Below are positions 43,814-52,777 of a stretch of DNA of 64,000 bases, one piece after another. The stretch's first letter is position 1. The number at the start of each line of letters is the position of its first letter. Below the pieces are notes generated by a model that was given only the letters and a program-made list of their open reading frames with translations, ran no database searches and was not told where the DNA came from. Position numbers and translations under genes: made by a program. The DNA is from Lactococcus nasutitermitis (GTDB lineage Bacteria > Bacillota > Bacilli > Lactobacillales > Streptococcaceae): NCBI RefSeq assembly GCF_018403765.1, contig NZ_BOVQ01000007.1:1-64000 (forward strand), written 5' to 3'.

Positions 43814-44737
43814 ATGATTAAATTTGAAAAAGTAAATTTTACCTATCAACCAAATACGCCTTTTGCAAGTCGTGCGCTGTTTGACATTGATTTAGAAGTC
43901 AAATCTGGGAGTTACACAGCGATTATCGGACATACAGGCTCTGGCAAATCAACACTTTTACAGCACCTTAACGGACTTTTACAGCCGACTGAAGGAACTG
44001 TGGCAGTAGATGAAATTGTCATTCAATCAAGCAGCAAAGCTAAGGAAATCAAGCCTGTTCGTAAAAAAGTCGGTGTTGTTTTCCAATTTCCAGAAGCACA
44101 GCTTTTTGAAGAAACAGTCTTGAAAGATGTTGCTTTCGGCCCGCAAAATTTCGGTGTATCTGAAGAGGAAGCCCTGAAAACAGCACGTGAAAAGTTGGTA
44201 CTTGTTGGACTTGCGGAAGAATTTTGGGAAAAATCACCTTTTGAACTTTCTGGCGGTCAAATGCGTCGTGTCGCGATTGCCGGCATTCTTGCTATGGAGC
44301 CGGAAGTACTGGTACTTGATGAGCCGACAGCAGGTCTTGACCCGAAAGCACGGATTGAAATGATGGCACTTTTTGAAACTATCCATCAAGCAGGGCAAAC
44401 AGTAGTACTTGTCACGCACAATATGGATGATGTGGCAAATTATGCTGATTATGTTTATCTTCTCGAAAAAGGACATATCATTAGTTGTGGCGAGCCACAT
44501 GATGTTTTTCAAGATGTCAATTTTCTAGTGTCACATGAATTGGGAGTTCCAAAATCCACAGAATTTGCTGTAGCACTGGCAAAACGTGGGGTTCATTTTG
44601 ATAAATTGCCCATCACACGTGACGAACTTGTCAAAAAACTCATCACTTTAAAAAATGGAGATTTGACAAAACTGTCAAAAACTGACAGTGCTCTGTCAGA
44701 CGAAAATGCAAGCTCAGGAGGTGCGACAAATGAATAA
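43814..44737 (+). CDS. ecfA2: ECF transporter ATPase EcfA2
   Basis: The 307-residue second ATPase has Walker [10 protein letters not shown], '[23 protein letters not shown]', signature LSGGQMRR and Walker B '[13 protein letters not shown]'. The usual protein ends near residue 285; here a tail '[20 protein letters not shown]' contains a translated palindrome copy (44662-44680) and runs into the ecfT start. ecfT begins 8 bp before its stop, so they are coupled. Confidence 0.95.
   Translation: MIKFEKVNFTYQPNTPFASRALFDIDLEVKSGSYTAIIGHTGSGKSTLLQHLNGLLQPTEGTVAVDEIVIQSSSKAKEIKPVRKKVGVVFQFPEAQLFEETVLKDVAFGPQNFGVSEEEALKTAREKLVLVGLAEEFWEKSPFELSGGQMRRVAIAGILAMEPEVLVLDEPTAGLDPKARIEMMALFETIHQAGQTVVLVTHNMDDVANYADYVYLLEKGHIISCGEPHDVFQDVNFLVSHELGVPKSTEFAVALAKRGVHFDKLPITRDELVKKLITLKNGDLTKLSKTDSALSDENASSGGATNE
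44662..44680. repeat. Dispersed palindrome in the ecfA2 tail
   Basis: Centre AAAA, read as LTKLSK, extending the C-terminus. Confidence 0.75.
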
Positions 44738-45533
44738 TATGCTCATGGGACGTTACATTCCGGGCGATTCGCTCATTCATCGTATGGACCCACGTTCCAA
44801 ACTTCTCGTGATGTTAGCCTTTGTGGTTGTGATTTTCCTTGCAAATGATTGGCTTGGCTATCTACTTTTACTGATTTACACGCTCGCAGGCGTTCTCCTT
44901 TCACGGATTTCGATTAGTTATTTTCTTAAAGGACTTCGTCCAATGCTTGGTCTTATCCTGTTTACAGTCATTTTTCAGATGCTGTTTACACCAGGTGAAC
45001 ACGTCCTTTTTCATTTTTGGATTTTGAAAATATCTACTGAAAGTCTGATTAACGCTGTTTACATTTTCTTCCGATTTGTTTTGATTATTTTCTTGTCAAC
45101 GATTTTAACGCTGACAACACCACCATTGACGCTGGCTGATGGGATTGAGACAGGTCTTGCACCGCTGAAAAAAATTAAAGTTCCCGTCCACGAATTAGGC
45201 TTGATGCTCTCAATTTCATTGCGTTTCATTCCGACGTTAATGGACGACACAACGATGATAATGAATGCGCAAAAAGCGCGTGGAATGGACTTTGGCGAGG
45301 GAAATCTCTTACAGAAAATTCGCTCCGTCATTCCGATTTTGATTCCACTTTTTGTCAGTTCATTTCGCCGTGCAGATGACCTTGCGATTGCCATGGAAAG
45401 TCGCGGGTATCAAGGTGGCGACGGACGCACAAAATACCGCCAGCTCAAATGGGGAATGCGTGATAGCCTGCTCATTGTGAGTATCATCGTTATGGCAGCC
45501 TTGCTCATTTTGTGGAGCAAAGTGCGCCATTAG
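44730..45533 (+). CDS. ecfT: ECF transporter transmembrane protein EcfT
   Basis: The 267-residue T component has about six helices and the two conserved coupling motifs of the Ala-Arg-Gly type ('[12 protein letters not shown]' and '[13 protein letters not shown]'), which contact the ATPases. ATG 44730 is preceded by GGAGG; longer frames run into ecfA2. It completes the module, which needs substrate-specific S proteins encoded elsewhere. Confidence 0.95.
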   Translation: MNNMLMGRYIPGDSLIHRMDPRSKLLVMLAFVVVIFLANDWLGYLLLLIYTLAGVLLSRISISYFLKGLRPMLGLILFTVIFQMLFTPGEHVLFHFWILKISTESLINAVYIFFRFVLIIFLSTILTLTTPPLTLADGIETGLAPLKKIKVPVHELGLMLSISLRFIPTLMDDTTMIMNAQKARGMDFGEGNLLQKIRSVIPILIPLFVSSFRRADDLAIAMESRGYQGGDGRTKYRQLKWGMRDSLLIVSIIVMAALLILWSKVRH

Positions 45534-45542
45534 GAGGAAATT

Positions 45543-46154
45543 ATGATTACTTTAAATATTAATCATCTGGGAAATGCTGAGATTTTTTGGCGCGAACTCG
45601 GACTTGAAGACGAAATCGCTCTGAACGAAACAGAAAATCCAACCCATCAAACACTCGCTGTTTCGGTCGAGTATATTGATGAAATTCACGATAAATTGAT
45701 TGAACTTGATATTCCGACAAGTCCAATTACAGCAACTGCTGACGGAAATTTCATGTTTTCATTTCTTGAACCCGAAGGCAACACCATCATCATCATTGGC
45801 GAGTGGGTCGAAGAACCTTATGCAGCAGAAAAACGTGCCGAATTTTTTGACAACATGAAAAATGTAGAAATTTTGCCTTTGACAGAATTGTCAAATTTGA
45901 CAGAAACAACATTTATATTGTTCGGACGCGTCACTTGTCCCTGGACACGGCGCTTTGCCCGTCAATTACCCACAGTTGTCACAACAAAAATTGCTTACAT
46001 TGACACCGAGGACACAGACATCAACCCACAACTCCAAAGCATTCGTGAACAATACAATGTACCAACCGTACCAACTTTTATCAAAAGATTTTCAGACGGA
46101 AGTTTTGAAAAATTTGATAAAAAAGTTCAAAGACTCACTGATTTTGTAAAATAA
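45543..46154 (+). CDS. Glyoxalase-fold/thioredoxin-fold fusion protein
   Basis: The 203-residue protein has an N-terminal VOC-like domain (about 1-100: 'LNINHLGNAEIFWRELGL', 'FSFLEPEGNTIIIIGEW') without an obvious full metal site. A C-terminal thioredoxin-like domain (about 120-203) carries CPWT, 'YIDTEDTD' and the cis-Pro loop 'VPTVPTFI', like bacteriocin-transport accessory (PedC-type) thioredoxins. A repeat copy (45878-45895, LTELSN) encodes the junction. GGAGG precedes the ATG; it is 9 bp after ecfT and may be in its operon. Redox function is plausible; substrates are unknown. Confidence 0.75.
   Translation: MITLNINHLGNAEIFWRELGLEDEIALNETENPTHQTLAVSVEYIDEIHDKLIELDIPTSPITATADGNFMFSFLEPEGNTIIIIGEWVEEPYAAEKRAEFFDNMKNVEILPLTELSNLTETTFILFGRVTCPWTRRFARQLPTVVTTKIAYIDTEDTDINPQLQSIREQYNVPTVPTFIKRFSDGSFEKFDKKVQRLTDFVK
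45878..45895. repeat. Dispersed palindrome at the domain junction of the VOC/thioredoxin fusion
   Basis: Shortened copy, centre GAAT, read LTELS; followed at once by a half copy TTTGACAG. Confidence 0.7.
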
Positions 46155-46176
46155 TTTTTGACAGAACTGTCAAAAA
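46155..46176. repeat. Dispersed palindrome before dapH
   Basis: Perfect copy, centre GAAC, starting right at the stop of the fusion gene. Confidence 0.85.
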
Positions 46177-46280
46177 TTTTTTTATTCTTTGACAAAAAAG
46201 ATAATATCTCTATTTCTGAAAAAACAAACTTTTTCTGCTATAATCAGAATATTGAAACAAAAAATAGAAAGAGACAAGTT

Positions 46281-47003
46281 ATGCAAGCACAAAAACTATC
46301 CGCCCAAGAAATCATCCAATTTATCGGTAATGCCGAAAAGAAAACCAATGTCAAAGTAACTTATAAGGGACGTTTACACGGAAAAGTTCCAGAAGATATT
46401 TTTCATATCATAGCAGCAGCAACTATTGAACCTTATGGCACGCTTGCTGGCGACTGGTCTGCTATTCAGCCTCTCTTGTCAAATCTGACAGAAAACAAAG
46501 ATTATATCGTCGAATTTGACGGCAGAAATTCCGCTGTTCCCCTCCTTGACACCCGCGCCATCAACGCTCGTATCGAACCCGGCGCAATTATCCGCGACCA
46601 AGTCACCATCGGTGATGGTGTCGTCATCATGATGGGCGCAATTATCAACATCGGTGCAGAAATCGGTGACGACACGATGATTGACATGGGCGCTGTTCTC
46701 GGCGGACGTGCAACCGTCGGCAAACACAGTCATATCGGCGCAGGTGCTGTTCTCGCAGGCGTCATCGAGCCTGCCTCAGCCGAACCCGTCCGTATCGGTG
46801 ATAATGTCCTTGTTGGTGCGAATGCCGTCGTTATCGAAGGCGTGCAAGTTGGCAACGGTTCCGTTGTTGCAGCAGGCGCGATCGTCACAGAAGATGTCCC
46901 AGAAAATGTCGTCGTCGCAGGCGTTCCAGCACGCATTATCAAAAAAATTGACGAAAAAACAGCCCAAAAAACAGCTCTCGAAGATGCTCTTAGAAATCTG
47001 TAA
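46281..47003 (+). CDS. dapH: Tetrahydrodipicolinate N-acetyltransferase
   Basis: The 240-residue enzyme acetylates tetrahydrodipicolinate in the acetyl branch of lysine/diaminopimelate synthesis. The C-terminal half is a left-handed beta helix with hexapeptide repeats ('[35 protein letters not shown]'). The DapH N-terminal domain '[24 protein letters not shown]' begins at ATG 46281; the longer frame to 46158 is translated repeat and promoter DNA (TATAAT near 46241). dapL follows by 16 bp. Confidence 0.94.
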   Translation: MQAQKLSAQEIIQFIGNAEKKTNVKVTYKGRLHGKVPEDIFHIIAAATIEPYGTLAGDWSAIQPLLSNLTENKDYIVEFDGRNSAVPLLDTRAINARIEPGAIIRDQVTIGDGVVIMMGAIINIGAEIGDDTMIDMGAVLGGRATVGKHSHIGAGAVLAGVIEPASAEPVRIGDNVLVGANAVVIEGVQVGNGSVVAAGAIVTEDVPENVVVAGVPARIIKKIDEKTAQKTALEDALRNL

Positions 47004-47019
47004 TATTTAGGAGAATAAT

Positions 47020-48150
47020 ATGCTCGACCTCATCAAAATCCGCCGTGACCTCCATCAAATCCCAGAAATCGGCATGGAAGAAGTAGAAACACAAAAATAT
47101 CTATTAAAAGTTATCCATGAAATTATCGCTAATAAAGCATTTATCGAGCTAAAAACATGGGAAACAGGTATTCTCGTCCTGCTCCACGGCAGTCAAGCGA
47201 CAAAAACTATCGGCTGGCGCACCGATATTGACGGCTTGCCAGTCGAAGAGCAGACAGGATTGCCTTTTGCCAGCAAAAATGGCAGAATGCACGCTTGCGG
47301 ACACGATATTCACATGACGACAGCGCTCGGCTTGCTTGAAGTACTTGGTCAGACACAACCAAAAGAAAATCTCCTTTTTCTCTTTCAACCTGCTGAGGAA
47401 AATGTCGCTGGTGGCAAGCAGATGTACGACGGCAACGCTTTTGGTGACTGGCTTCCTGACGAATTTTACGGACTTCACGTGCGACCAGAGTTAAAAGTTG
47501 GCGATATTGCGACAAATACACACACTTTGTTTGCAGGAACTTGCGAGGTGGAGCTGACTTTCAAAGGTAAAGGCGGTCACGCTGCTTTTCCACATAACGC
47601 CAATGATGCGCTTGTTGCTGCCGCCTATTTTGTCACACAAGTTCAGACGATAGTCAGCCGTAATGTTGATCCATTAGGCTCTGCAGTAGTCACTTTTGGG
47701 CAAATGCACGCCGGCACGACGAATAATATTATCGCCGAAACCGCCTTTTTACATGGAACAATCCGCGCGCTAACGTTAGACGTTTTAGAAGCTGTCAAGG
47801 AACGCTTAGAAACGATTGCCAAAGGTGTTGCTGGAAGTTTCAACCAAGAAGTCGAAATCAAACTCACGCAAGGTGGCTATCTCCCTGTTGAAAATAATCC
47901 CCAACTCGCGCATGAACTGATGACTTTCTTTGAAAATGAAACCGCCGAAGTCAATCTGATTGACATTGAGCCAGCCATGACCGGCGAGGATTTTGGCTAT
48001 CTTCTCAGTAAAATCCCAGGGGTCATGTTTTGGCTTGGCATTGACAGCCCAGCTCCTCTCCATTCTAATAAAATGACACCAGATGAAAAAGTGCTTGATT
48101 TTGCCGTCAGCAATATTGCCAAATTTTTGAAAATAAAAACGGAAGACTGA
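47020..48150 (+). CDS. N-acetyldiaminopimelate deacetylase
   Basis: The 376-residue M20D peptidase-family enzyme removes acetyl from N-acetyl-LL-diaminopimelate. Metal-binding motifs are visible: '[15 protein letters not shown]', 'QPAEE', '[12 protein letters not shown]' and the C-terminal 'TGEDFGY...PLHSNKM'. It forms an operon with dapH (AGGAG 6 bp before the ATG). The intermediate aminotransferase is not in the window. Amino-acid amidohydrolases share the fold, but the dapH context settles the role. Confidence 0.92.
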   Translation: MLDLIKIRRDLHQIPEIGMEEVETQKYLLKVIHEIIANKAFIELKTWETGILVLLHGSQATKTIGWRTDIDGLPVEEQTGLPFASKNGRMHACGHDIHMTTALGLLEVLGQTQPKENLLFLFQPAEENVAGGKQMYDGNAFGDWLPDEFYGLHVRPELKVGDIATNTHTLFAGTCEVELTFKGKGGHAAFPHNANDALVAAAYFVTQVQTIVSRNVDPLGSAVVTFGQMHAGTTNNIIAETAFLHGTIRALTLDVLEAVKERLETIAKGVAGSFNQEVEIKLTQGGYLPVENNPQLAHELMTFFENETAEVNLIDIEPAMTGEDFGYLLSKIPGVMFWLGIDSPAPLHSNKMTPDEKVLDFAVSNIAKFLKIKTED

Positions 48151-48188
48151 ACATTAAAATTATTTTTTGCTAGAGATGTAATAAATTC

Positions 48189-48217
48189 TTGCAAAAGTTA
48201 GACGTATTTGCTATAAT
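48189..48217 (+). promoter_or_regulatory. tRNA-Arg promoter
   Basis: TTGCAA, 17 bp, TATAAT; near-consensus. Confidence 0.8.
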
Positions 48218-48232
48218 AATCAAGTACGTTAA

Positions 48233-48306
48233 GCGCCCGTGGCTCAACTGGATAGAGTACCTGACTACGAATCAGGCGGTTGCAGGTTCGAATCCTGCCG
48301 GGCGCA
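48233..48306 (+). tRNA. tRNA-Arg (anticodon ACG)
   Basis: The 74-nt gene has acceptor GCGCCCG/CGGGCGC, anticodon arm CCTGA-CTACGAA-TCAGG with ACG, and T arm GCAGG-TTCGAAT-CCTGC. Confidence 0.95.
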
Positions 48307-48547
48307 TTTGTCAAACTTCTTCGTTAGGAACTCAATTGCGTACCTCAGTACGTAGCAATCGTTCCTGTCTTGGATTTTGCCAAATGTTTGAAAAAAGATG
48401 AGTGGAAAACGGGAAGTAGCGTAGCTTGGTAGAGCTCAAAGCATTGCTTTGAGGTTGCGGATAGAGAAATGTGAAACATTTCTACTTTGCAAGTACTCAA
48501 ATAAGCTTGTTAAGTTATTTTCTTTAAAATAAAAAATCTTTTGCCAA
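48307..48547 (+). other. Hairpin-rich spacer with a truncated tRNA-Pro copy
   Basis: A long hairpin (GGAAC..ATTGC/GCAAT..GTTCC, about 48327-48366) is followed at 48410-48435 by CGGGAAGTAGCGTAGCTTGG, almost identical to the first 20 bases of the tRNA-Pro that starts at 48548. Instead of the rest of the tRNA come two perfect hairpins: CTCAAAGCA-T-TGCTTTGAG (48435-48453) and AGAAATGT-GAA-ACATTTCT (48465-48483). No protein is encoded. Confidence 0.6.
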
Positions 48548-48621
48548 CGGGAAGTAGCTCAGCTTGGTAGAGTACTTGGTTTGGGACCAAGGTGTCGCAG
48601 GTTCGAATCCTGTCTTCCCGA
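48548..48621 (+). tRNA. tRNA-Pro (anticodon TGG)
   Basis: The 74-nt gene has acceptor CGGGAAG/CTTCCCG, anticodon arm CTTGG-TTTGGGA-CCAAG with TGG, and T arm GCAGG-TTCGAAT-CCTGT. Confidence 0.95.
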
Positions 48622-48628
48622 TAATATA

Positions 48629-48651
48629 GCCGACCTAAAGGTCGGTTTTTT
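48629..48651 (+). terminator. tRNA-Pro terminator
   Basis: CCGACC-TAAA-GGTCGG followed by T6. Confidence 0.9.
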
Positions 48652-48775
48652 GCTGTAAAAAATGGAATTATTTTCAAATTCTTGAAAGTATTGTTAAGAT
48701 ATGGTAAAATTTAGTAGAATAATGTGAGCATAGAAGAGAATTCAAAAAGTAGCGAGCATGACGAAAGGAGCCATC

Positions 48776-48883
48776 ATGGCCTATAAATCACACAAATTTG
48801 GTAAACGTAACGGTAAAAAACATTTTGACGCAGTAGGTGTGAAACCAGTAGTTAAACCTGAAGCTAAAAAAGAAGAAAAATAA
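48776..48883 (+). CDS. Small basic protein, 35 residues
   Basis: The sequence starts MAYKSHKFGKRNGKKHFDAV and ends VKPEAKKEEK, basic then mixed-charge. AAAGGAG lies 5 bp before the ATG, a TAAAAT -10 is near 48704, and hairpins follow. I do not recognise a named family. Strong translation signals and its own terminator make it a credible gene, possibly ribosome- or RNA-associated by charge only. Confidence 0.65.
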   Translation: MAYKSHKFGKRNGKKHFDAVGVKPVVKPEAKKEEK

Positions 48884-48896
48884 GATTGGTTAGGAA

Positions 48897-48962
48897 TGAG
48901 TAAAAATAATAATTTTTACTTTTCTAACTTTTTGGCTCATCTATTGACGATGGGTTTTTTTA
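48897..48962 (+). terminator. Hairpins after the 35-residue gene
   Basis: AGTAAAAAT/ATTTTTACT (48898-48919) and CTCATC-TATTGAC-GATGGG with T7 (48943-48962). Confidence 0.65.
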
Positions 48963-49049
48963 TTCCAAAAATCACTGATATACTGATAGATATCAATACT
49001 TGATAATACTACTAAGACCAAGAATTAGCTTATAATCCTAATTCTATTA

Positions 49050-49088
49050 TAAAAAATTCTTGTATTTTGCAAGAATTTTTGTTATACT
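49050..49088 (+). promoter_or_regulatory. Hairpin and extended -10 promoter of rpsD
   Basis: AAATTCTTG/CAAGAATTT with T run is followed immediately by TGTTATACT (49080-49088). Confidence 0.6.
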
Positions 49089-49094
49089 TATAAA

Positions 49095-49220
49095 GTTGAA
49101 CTCAGCAGCCAAATAGGGAGCGCGTCCACATTTTACCATTGTAAGTAGCTAAGCTGTCATGCGAAGATAAAATGCACGCACCTCAAGTTGGTCAATTAGA
49201 GTTCTTCTTATAAAATTTAA
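49095..49220 (+). ncRNA. Structured rpsD leader, candidate S4 autoregulatory element
   Basis: The roughly 130-nt leader folds around the stem CATTTTA/TAAAATG (49129-49135/49168-49174), extended by GCG/CGC, with an internal AGCTAAGCT-like arm. S4 represses its own synthesis through leader RNA in several bacteria, including Bacillus; the fold here is not one I can match to a named class. Confidence 0.5.
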
Positions 49221-49234
49221 GGAGGACATTAAAC

Positions 49235-49846
49235 ATGTCACGTTATACTGGTCCATCATGGAAACAATCACGCCGCTATGGTATCTCACTTACAGGTTCT
49301 GGTAAAGAACTTGCTCGTCGTAACTATGTACCTGGTCAACACGGTCCAAACAACCGTAGCAAACTTTCTGAATACGGTTTGCAACTTGCTGAAAAACAAA
49401 AAATGCGTTTCACTTACGGTTTGTCTGAACGTCAATTCCGTAACTTGTACATTCGCGCTACTAAAATCAAAGAAGGAACTGTTGGTTTCAACTTCATGAC
49501 TTTGCTTGAACAACGCTTGGATAATGTTGTTTTCCGTCTTGGACTTGCAACTACTCGTCGTCAAGCACGTCAATTTGTCAATCATGGTCATATCCTTGTT
49601 GATGGCAAACGTGTTGATATCCCTTCATACAGCGTTGCTGTTGGTCAAGTTATCTCAGTTCGTGAAAAATCTGTTAAAGTTCCTGCTATCGTTGAAGCTG
49701 TTGAAGCTACTAAAGGTCGCGCTAACTTTGTTGAATTTGATTCTGAAAAACTTGAAGGAAAACTTGTTCGTCTTCCAGAACGTGATGAAGTTAATCCTGA
49801 AATCAATGAAGCACTTATCGTTGAATACTACAACAAACAAATGTAA
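49235..49846 (+). CDS. rpsD: 30S ribosomal protein S4
   Basis: The 203-residue uS4 starts [20 protein letters not shown] and has the S4 RNA-binding domain ([31 protein letters not shown]). It is a primary 16S rRNA binder and often an autorepressor. It lacks the N-terminal zinc cysteines (C- form). AAGGAGGAC precedes the ATG. Codon bias is strong. It stands alone, as in other Firmicutes. Confidence 0.98.
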   Translation: MSRYTGPSWKQSRRYGISLTGSGKELARRNYVPGQHGPNNRSKLSEYGLQLAEKQKMRFTYGLSERQFRNLYIRATKIKEGTVGFNFMTLLEQRLDNVVFRLGLATTRRQARQFVNHGHILVDGKRVDIPSYSVAVGQVISVREKSVKVPAIVEAVEATKGRANFVEFDSEKLEGKLVRLPERDEVNPEINEALIVEYYNKQM

Positions 49847-49864
49847 TCTTTTAGGAGATTATAA

Positions 49865-49904
49865 ACACCTGAACATTTTATCTGATGTTCAGGTGTTTTT
49901 TTGT
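49865..49904 (+). terminator. rpsD terminator
   Basis: CACCTGAACAT/ATGTTCAGGTG with T7. Confidence 0.95.
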
Positions 49905-49936
49905 GTTCTGAATGATAGTTTTTTATGTCAAAAAAT

Positions 49937-50040
49937 GCTGTTATACTAGCAATAACAGCTCTTGACTTACAAGTCAAGAGCATTGTAAATGAAAAATACT
50001 GAACCTTACAAAAATGTAAGGTTCAGGAAGTTGTTTTTCT
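49937..50040 (+). other. Tandem perfect hairpins, possible small RNA
   Basis: Between rpsD and the hydrolase lie GCTCTTGACTT-AC-AAGTCAAGAGC (49958-49981) and CTGAACCTTACA-AAAA-TGTAAGGTTCAG (49999-50026), the latter followed by GAAGTTGTTTTT. A TGTTATACT-like extended -10 (49939-49947) precedes them. No reading frame is present. A short structured RNA is possible, but no transcript evidence exists. Confidence 0.4.
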
Positions 50041-50186
50041 GATAAAATAAGATTGAATGAGTAGTAAAGTTAAATTTTCTGAGATTTTATCATCAATTTA
50101 TCAGGAAATGTGATTTAACTTAAAAGGTGCTTGTGCTATAATTCTTAAAAAGAATCCAAATATGTTTGAAGTTGAGGAAATTATTT

Positions 50187-51113
50187 TTGAAAAAAAGCAA
50201 AGTTATAAGTACTACTTTTCTAAGCACGGTTGTCCTAATAATAGCTGGTTTTTCTCTCTTTTTATATCTGGGACATTATTCACTTGTAAAAAATGTACAG
50301 GTTTCAGAAACTCGGATAAAAAAAGAAGATAATGAGCAAACAAAACCATCTATTCCAGCTAAGCAGACGATTTATCCAACGATTTATATCACAGGTTCTG
50401 GCGGAAGTATTAAATCATTAAATATTTTGTTTGAGCATATTTTACCTATCAAAACTGCTCCAGCTAAACGTGGACTTACTTTATTAGTCAATATTAGCGA
50501 GAATGATAAATTAACAACTACGGGGAAAATTGCTAAGGGAAATAAATATCCACTCATTCAGTTGGGAACGGTTGTTGGGACGAGTAATGGGGCACTTTAT
50601 TCGCCAGCGATACAAACAGCTGTAAGATATTTGAAGCTCTATTATAATGTTCCTTGGATTAACCTTGTTGGTTATTCTTCGGGGGCAACAGGAGCGATGT
50701 ATTACATGATAGATACTGGTGGTAATACAGATTTTCCACCAGTCAACAAGTTTGTTTCTTTGGATGGAGAGTTTAATAATTGTGTGTCGCAAGTAAGTGC
50801 TGGTCAGACTTTAGCAGATGTATTACTTGAAGGTCCTGAAATTCAAAAACCGATGTATCAATATATTGAGCAGGGATATCAAAAAGTCAGTCCGACGACA
50901 AAAATCATGCTTCTTGAGGGAGATTATAAAACAGCCTTGCAAACGGATGGCGCTGTTCCTTGGAGTGATAGTTTTTCGATTTATCATTTATTGAAAGCAA
51001 ATGGAAATGAAGTGAGTGCAACGCTTTATCCATCTAAAACGTCACATGGCTCTGATACTTCAAATCTGATAGCAACATCTTATATTAGGAATTTTATTTA
51101 TGGAGATGGATGA
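50187..51113 (+). CDS. DUF915 family secreted/anchored alpha/beta hydrolase
   Basis: The protein (about 308 residues from TTG 50187) has an N-terminal membrane anchor or signal ('STTFLSTVVLIIAGFSLFLYL'). An alpha/beta hydrolase domain follows: 'YPTIYITGSGGS', nucleophile elbow GYSSGA, acid in 'SLDGEFNN', and His in 'TSHGSDTSN'. This is the DUF915 pattern; substrates are unknown. The TTG start is preferred because GAGGAAA lies 6 nt upstream; a TTG at 50166 is an alternative. It directly precedes the dlt operon (21 bp to dltX). Confidence 0.8.
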   Translation: MKKSKVISTTFLSTVVLIIAGFSLFLYLGHYSLVKNVQVSETRIKKEDNEQTKPSIPAKQTIYPTIYITGSGGSIKSLNILFEHILPIKTAPAKRGLTLLVNISENDKLTTTGKIAKGNKYPLIQLGTVVGTSNGALYSPAIQTAVRYLKLYYNVPWINLVGYSSGATGAMYYMIDTGGNTDFPPVNKFVSLDGEFNNCVSQVSAGQTLADVLLEGPEIQKPMYQYIEQGYQKVSPTTKIMLLEGDYKTALQTDGAVPWSDSFSIYHLLKANGNEVSATLYPSKTSHGSDTSNLIATSYIRNFIYGDG

Positions 51114-51134
51114 AGAAATAGGAAAGGAAAAATA

Positions 51135-51263
51135 ATGAAACACAAGGAACTTTGGCTATTTTTAGGAAAAACACTCTTTTATTTTGTGATTATTGTTATA
51201 CTTTTGTTTTTGTATTCTTATAGTCGAACAGGTGGAGTGCATTTTATTTATAATGAATTTTAA
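51135..51263 (+). CDS. dltX: DltX, D-alanylation small membrane protein
   Basis: The 42-residue protein has one membrane helix ('LFYFVIIVILLFLYSY') and the conserved C-terminal 'HFIYNEF' that interacts with the D-alanylation machinery. It sits immediately before dltA, the standard place for dltX, with GGAAAGGAAA upstream. Confidence 0.9.
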   Translation: MKHKELWLFLGKTLFYFVIIVILLFLYSYSRTGGVHFIYNEF

Positions 51264-51283
51264 AGAGAAAAGGTGGGGAAGAT

Positions 51284-52777
51284 ATGAAGCTTATTGAACG
51301 GATTTTAGAAGTCGCGCGGACTTATCCTGAACGTGTGGTTGTTGCTGAAAAAGAACGAGATTATACTTATCATGAGTTGCTTATTGCCATCAAGCAGATA
51401 AGTCAAGAGCTGGCTAAGAAAGCAAAAAATGAACGTCCTGTTTTCGTTTTTGGGAAGAATGATTTTTTGACTTTAGCTACGATGTTGGCGGTAAATCTCA
51501 CTGGTCGGGCTTATATTCCTGTGGATGCTCACACACCTTTTGAGCGGACAGAGATGATTTTGAATGCGGCAAAACCGTCTGCTGTGATTGTTACGGCGCC
51601 AGTTGCGGATAAGTTTGATAGTCTTTTGCAGGAGCGGATTGAATTTTTTGAGTTTGATGCAGCTTTGAAAGAAGATGAAATAACTGAGCTTGATACAACA
51701 CAGGCTGTTTCAGGTGATGAGACCAACTATATTATCTATACTTCTGGGACGACAGGTGTTCCTAAAGGTGTGGCGGTAAGTCATGATAATCTGCTGAGCT
51801 TTACAAATTGGATGAATACAAGTTTTGAACATATCGAGGGAAATCAGATTTTGGAACAGGCTTTGTATAGTTTTGATTTGTCGATTTTTAGTATTTATCC
51901 TAGTTTGACGACGGGCGGAAGCTTGGTGACTTTGTCACGTGAGGAGACGATAAATTTTAAGCTGTTATTTGAGCGTTTGAATAGGAGTGTTATCAATACT
52001 TGGATTTCTACACCTTCTTTTGTTGATATTTGTCTGCTTGACCCAAGTTTTGTTGCGGAAAAACATCCTGAACTGACACAATTTATCTTTTGTGGCGAAG
52101 AATTGACACATAAAACGGCGCAAAAGTTACTGGCGGCTTTTCCTGAAGCGGCTATTTACAATACTTATGGGCCGACAGAAGCAACGGGAGCAATTTCTAG
52201 TGTGCGCGTAACGGATGAACTTTTGGCGGCTTATTCTCGTGTGCCGATTGGTAAGGCGAAGTCTGGTGTGGAATTACGGATTGTTGATGATGAGTTGATT
52301 ATTGTTGGGGATTCGGTGGCAAAGGGTTATTTTGAAAATCCTGTGAAAACGGCTGAGGCTTTCTTTGAGTTGGACGGTAAGCGAGCTTATCATACGGGCG
52401 ATGCTGGGTTTATTGATGAACAGGGGATTTTTAATTACAATGGTCGGATTGATTTTCAGGTAAAATTCAATGGTTTTCGGATTGAGCTGCAGGATATTGA
52501 GTCGCATCTTTTGAGTTTGCCAGAGGTGGAAAAAGCAGTCGTTTTGGCAAAAGAAAATGATTTTCATAAAGTTGTTGCGCTTGTTGCTGTGCTGGTGGTC
52601 AATGAGAAAACGCCTGATAGGGCTTATACTAAAAATTTGAAGACAGAACTTGCGCCTTTAATCATGGATTATATGATGCCGACGAAGTTTGTTTATCTGG
52701 AAGATTTTCCTTTAAATCAAAATGGAAAGATAGACCGTAAGTTGCTGGCTGCACAGGTTTTTGGGGAGAATAATTAA
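51284..52777 (+). CDS. dltA: D-alanine--D-alanyl carrier protein ligase
   Basis: The 497-residue adenylation enzyme activates D-Ala and loads it on DltC. Motifs 'YIIYTSGTTGVPKGV', 'YNTYGPTEATGAISS', 'AYHTGDAGFIDEQG' and the C-terminal 'NQNGKIDRKLL' with catalytic Lys are present. GTGGGG lies before the ATG; the stop overlaps the dltB start (TAATGG). D-alanylation lowers the negative charge of teichoic acids and affects resistance to cationic peptides. Confidence 0.96.
   Translation: MKLIERILEVARTYPERVVVAEKERDYTYHELLIAIKQISQELAKKAKNERPVFVFGKNDFLTLATMLAVNLTGRAYIPVDAHTPFERTEMILNAAKPSAVIVTAPVADKFDSLLQERIEFFEFDAALKEDEITELDTTQAVSGDETNYIIYTSGTTGVPKGVAVSHDNLLSFTNWMNTSFEHIEGNQILEQALYSFDLSIFSIYPSLTTGGSLVTLSREETINFKLLFERLNRSVINTWISTPSFVDICLLDPSFVAEKHPELTQFIFCGEELTHKTAQKLLAAFPEAAIYNTYGPTEATGAISSVRVTDELLAAYSRVPIGKAKSGVELRIVDDELIIVGDSVAKGYFENPVKTAEAFFELDGKRAYHTGDAGFIDEQGIFNYNGRIDFQVKFNGFRIELQDIESHLLSLPEVEKAVVLAKENDFHKVVALVAVLVVNEKTPDRAYTKNLKTELAPLIMDYMMPTKFVYLEDFPLNQNGKIDRKLLAAQVFGENN

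Noticed and set aside
46158-46280. N-terminal extension of dapH starting within the repeat
   Set aside because: It translates the palindrome and the promoter; DapH similarity starts at 46281.
48307-48547. Prophage or island attachment site at the tRNA-Arg/tRNA-Pro genes
   Set aside because: No integrase or phage gene is present, and the duplicated part is the 5' rather than the 3' end of the tRNA.
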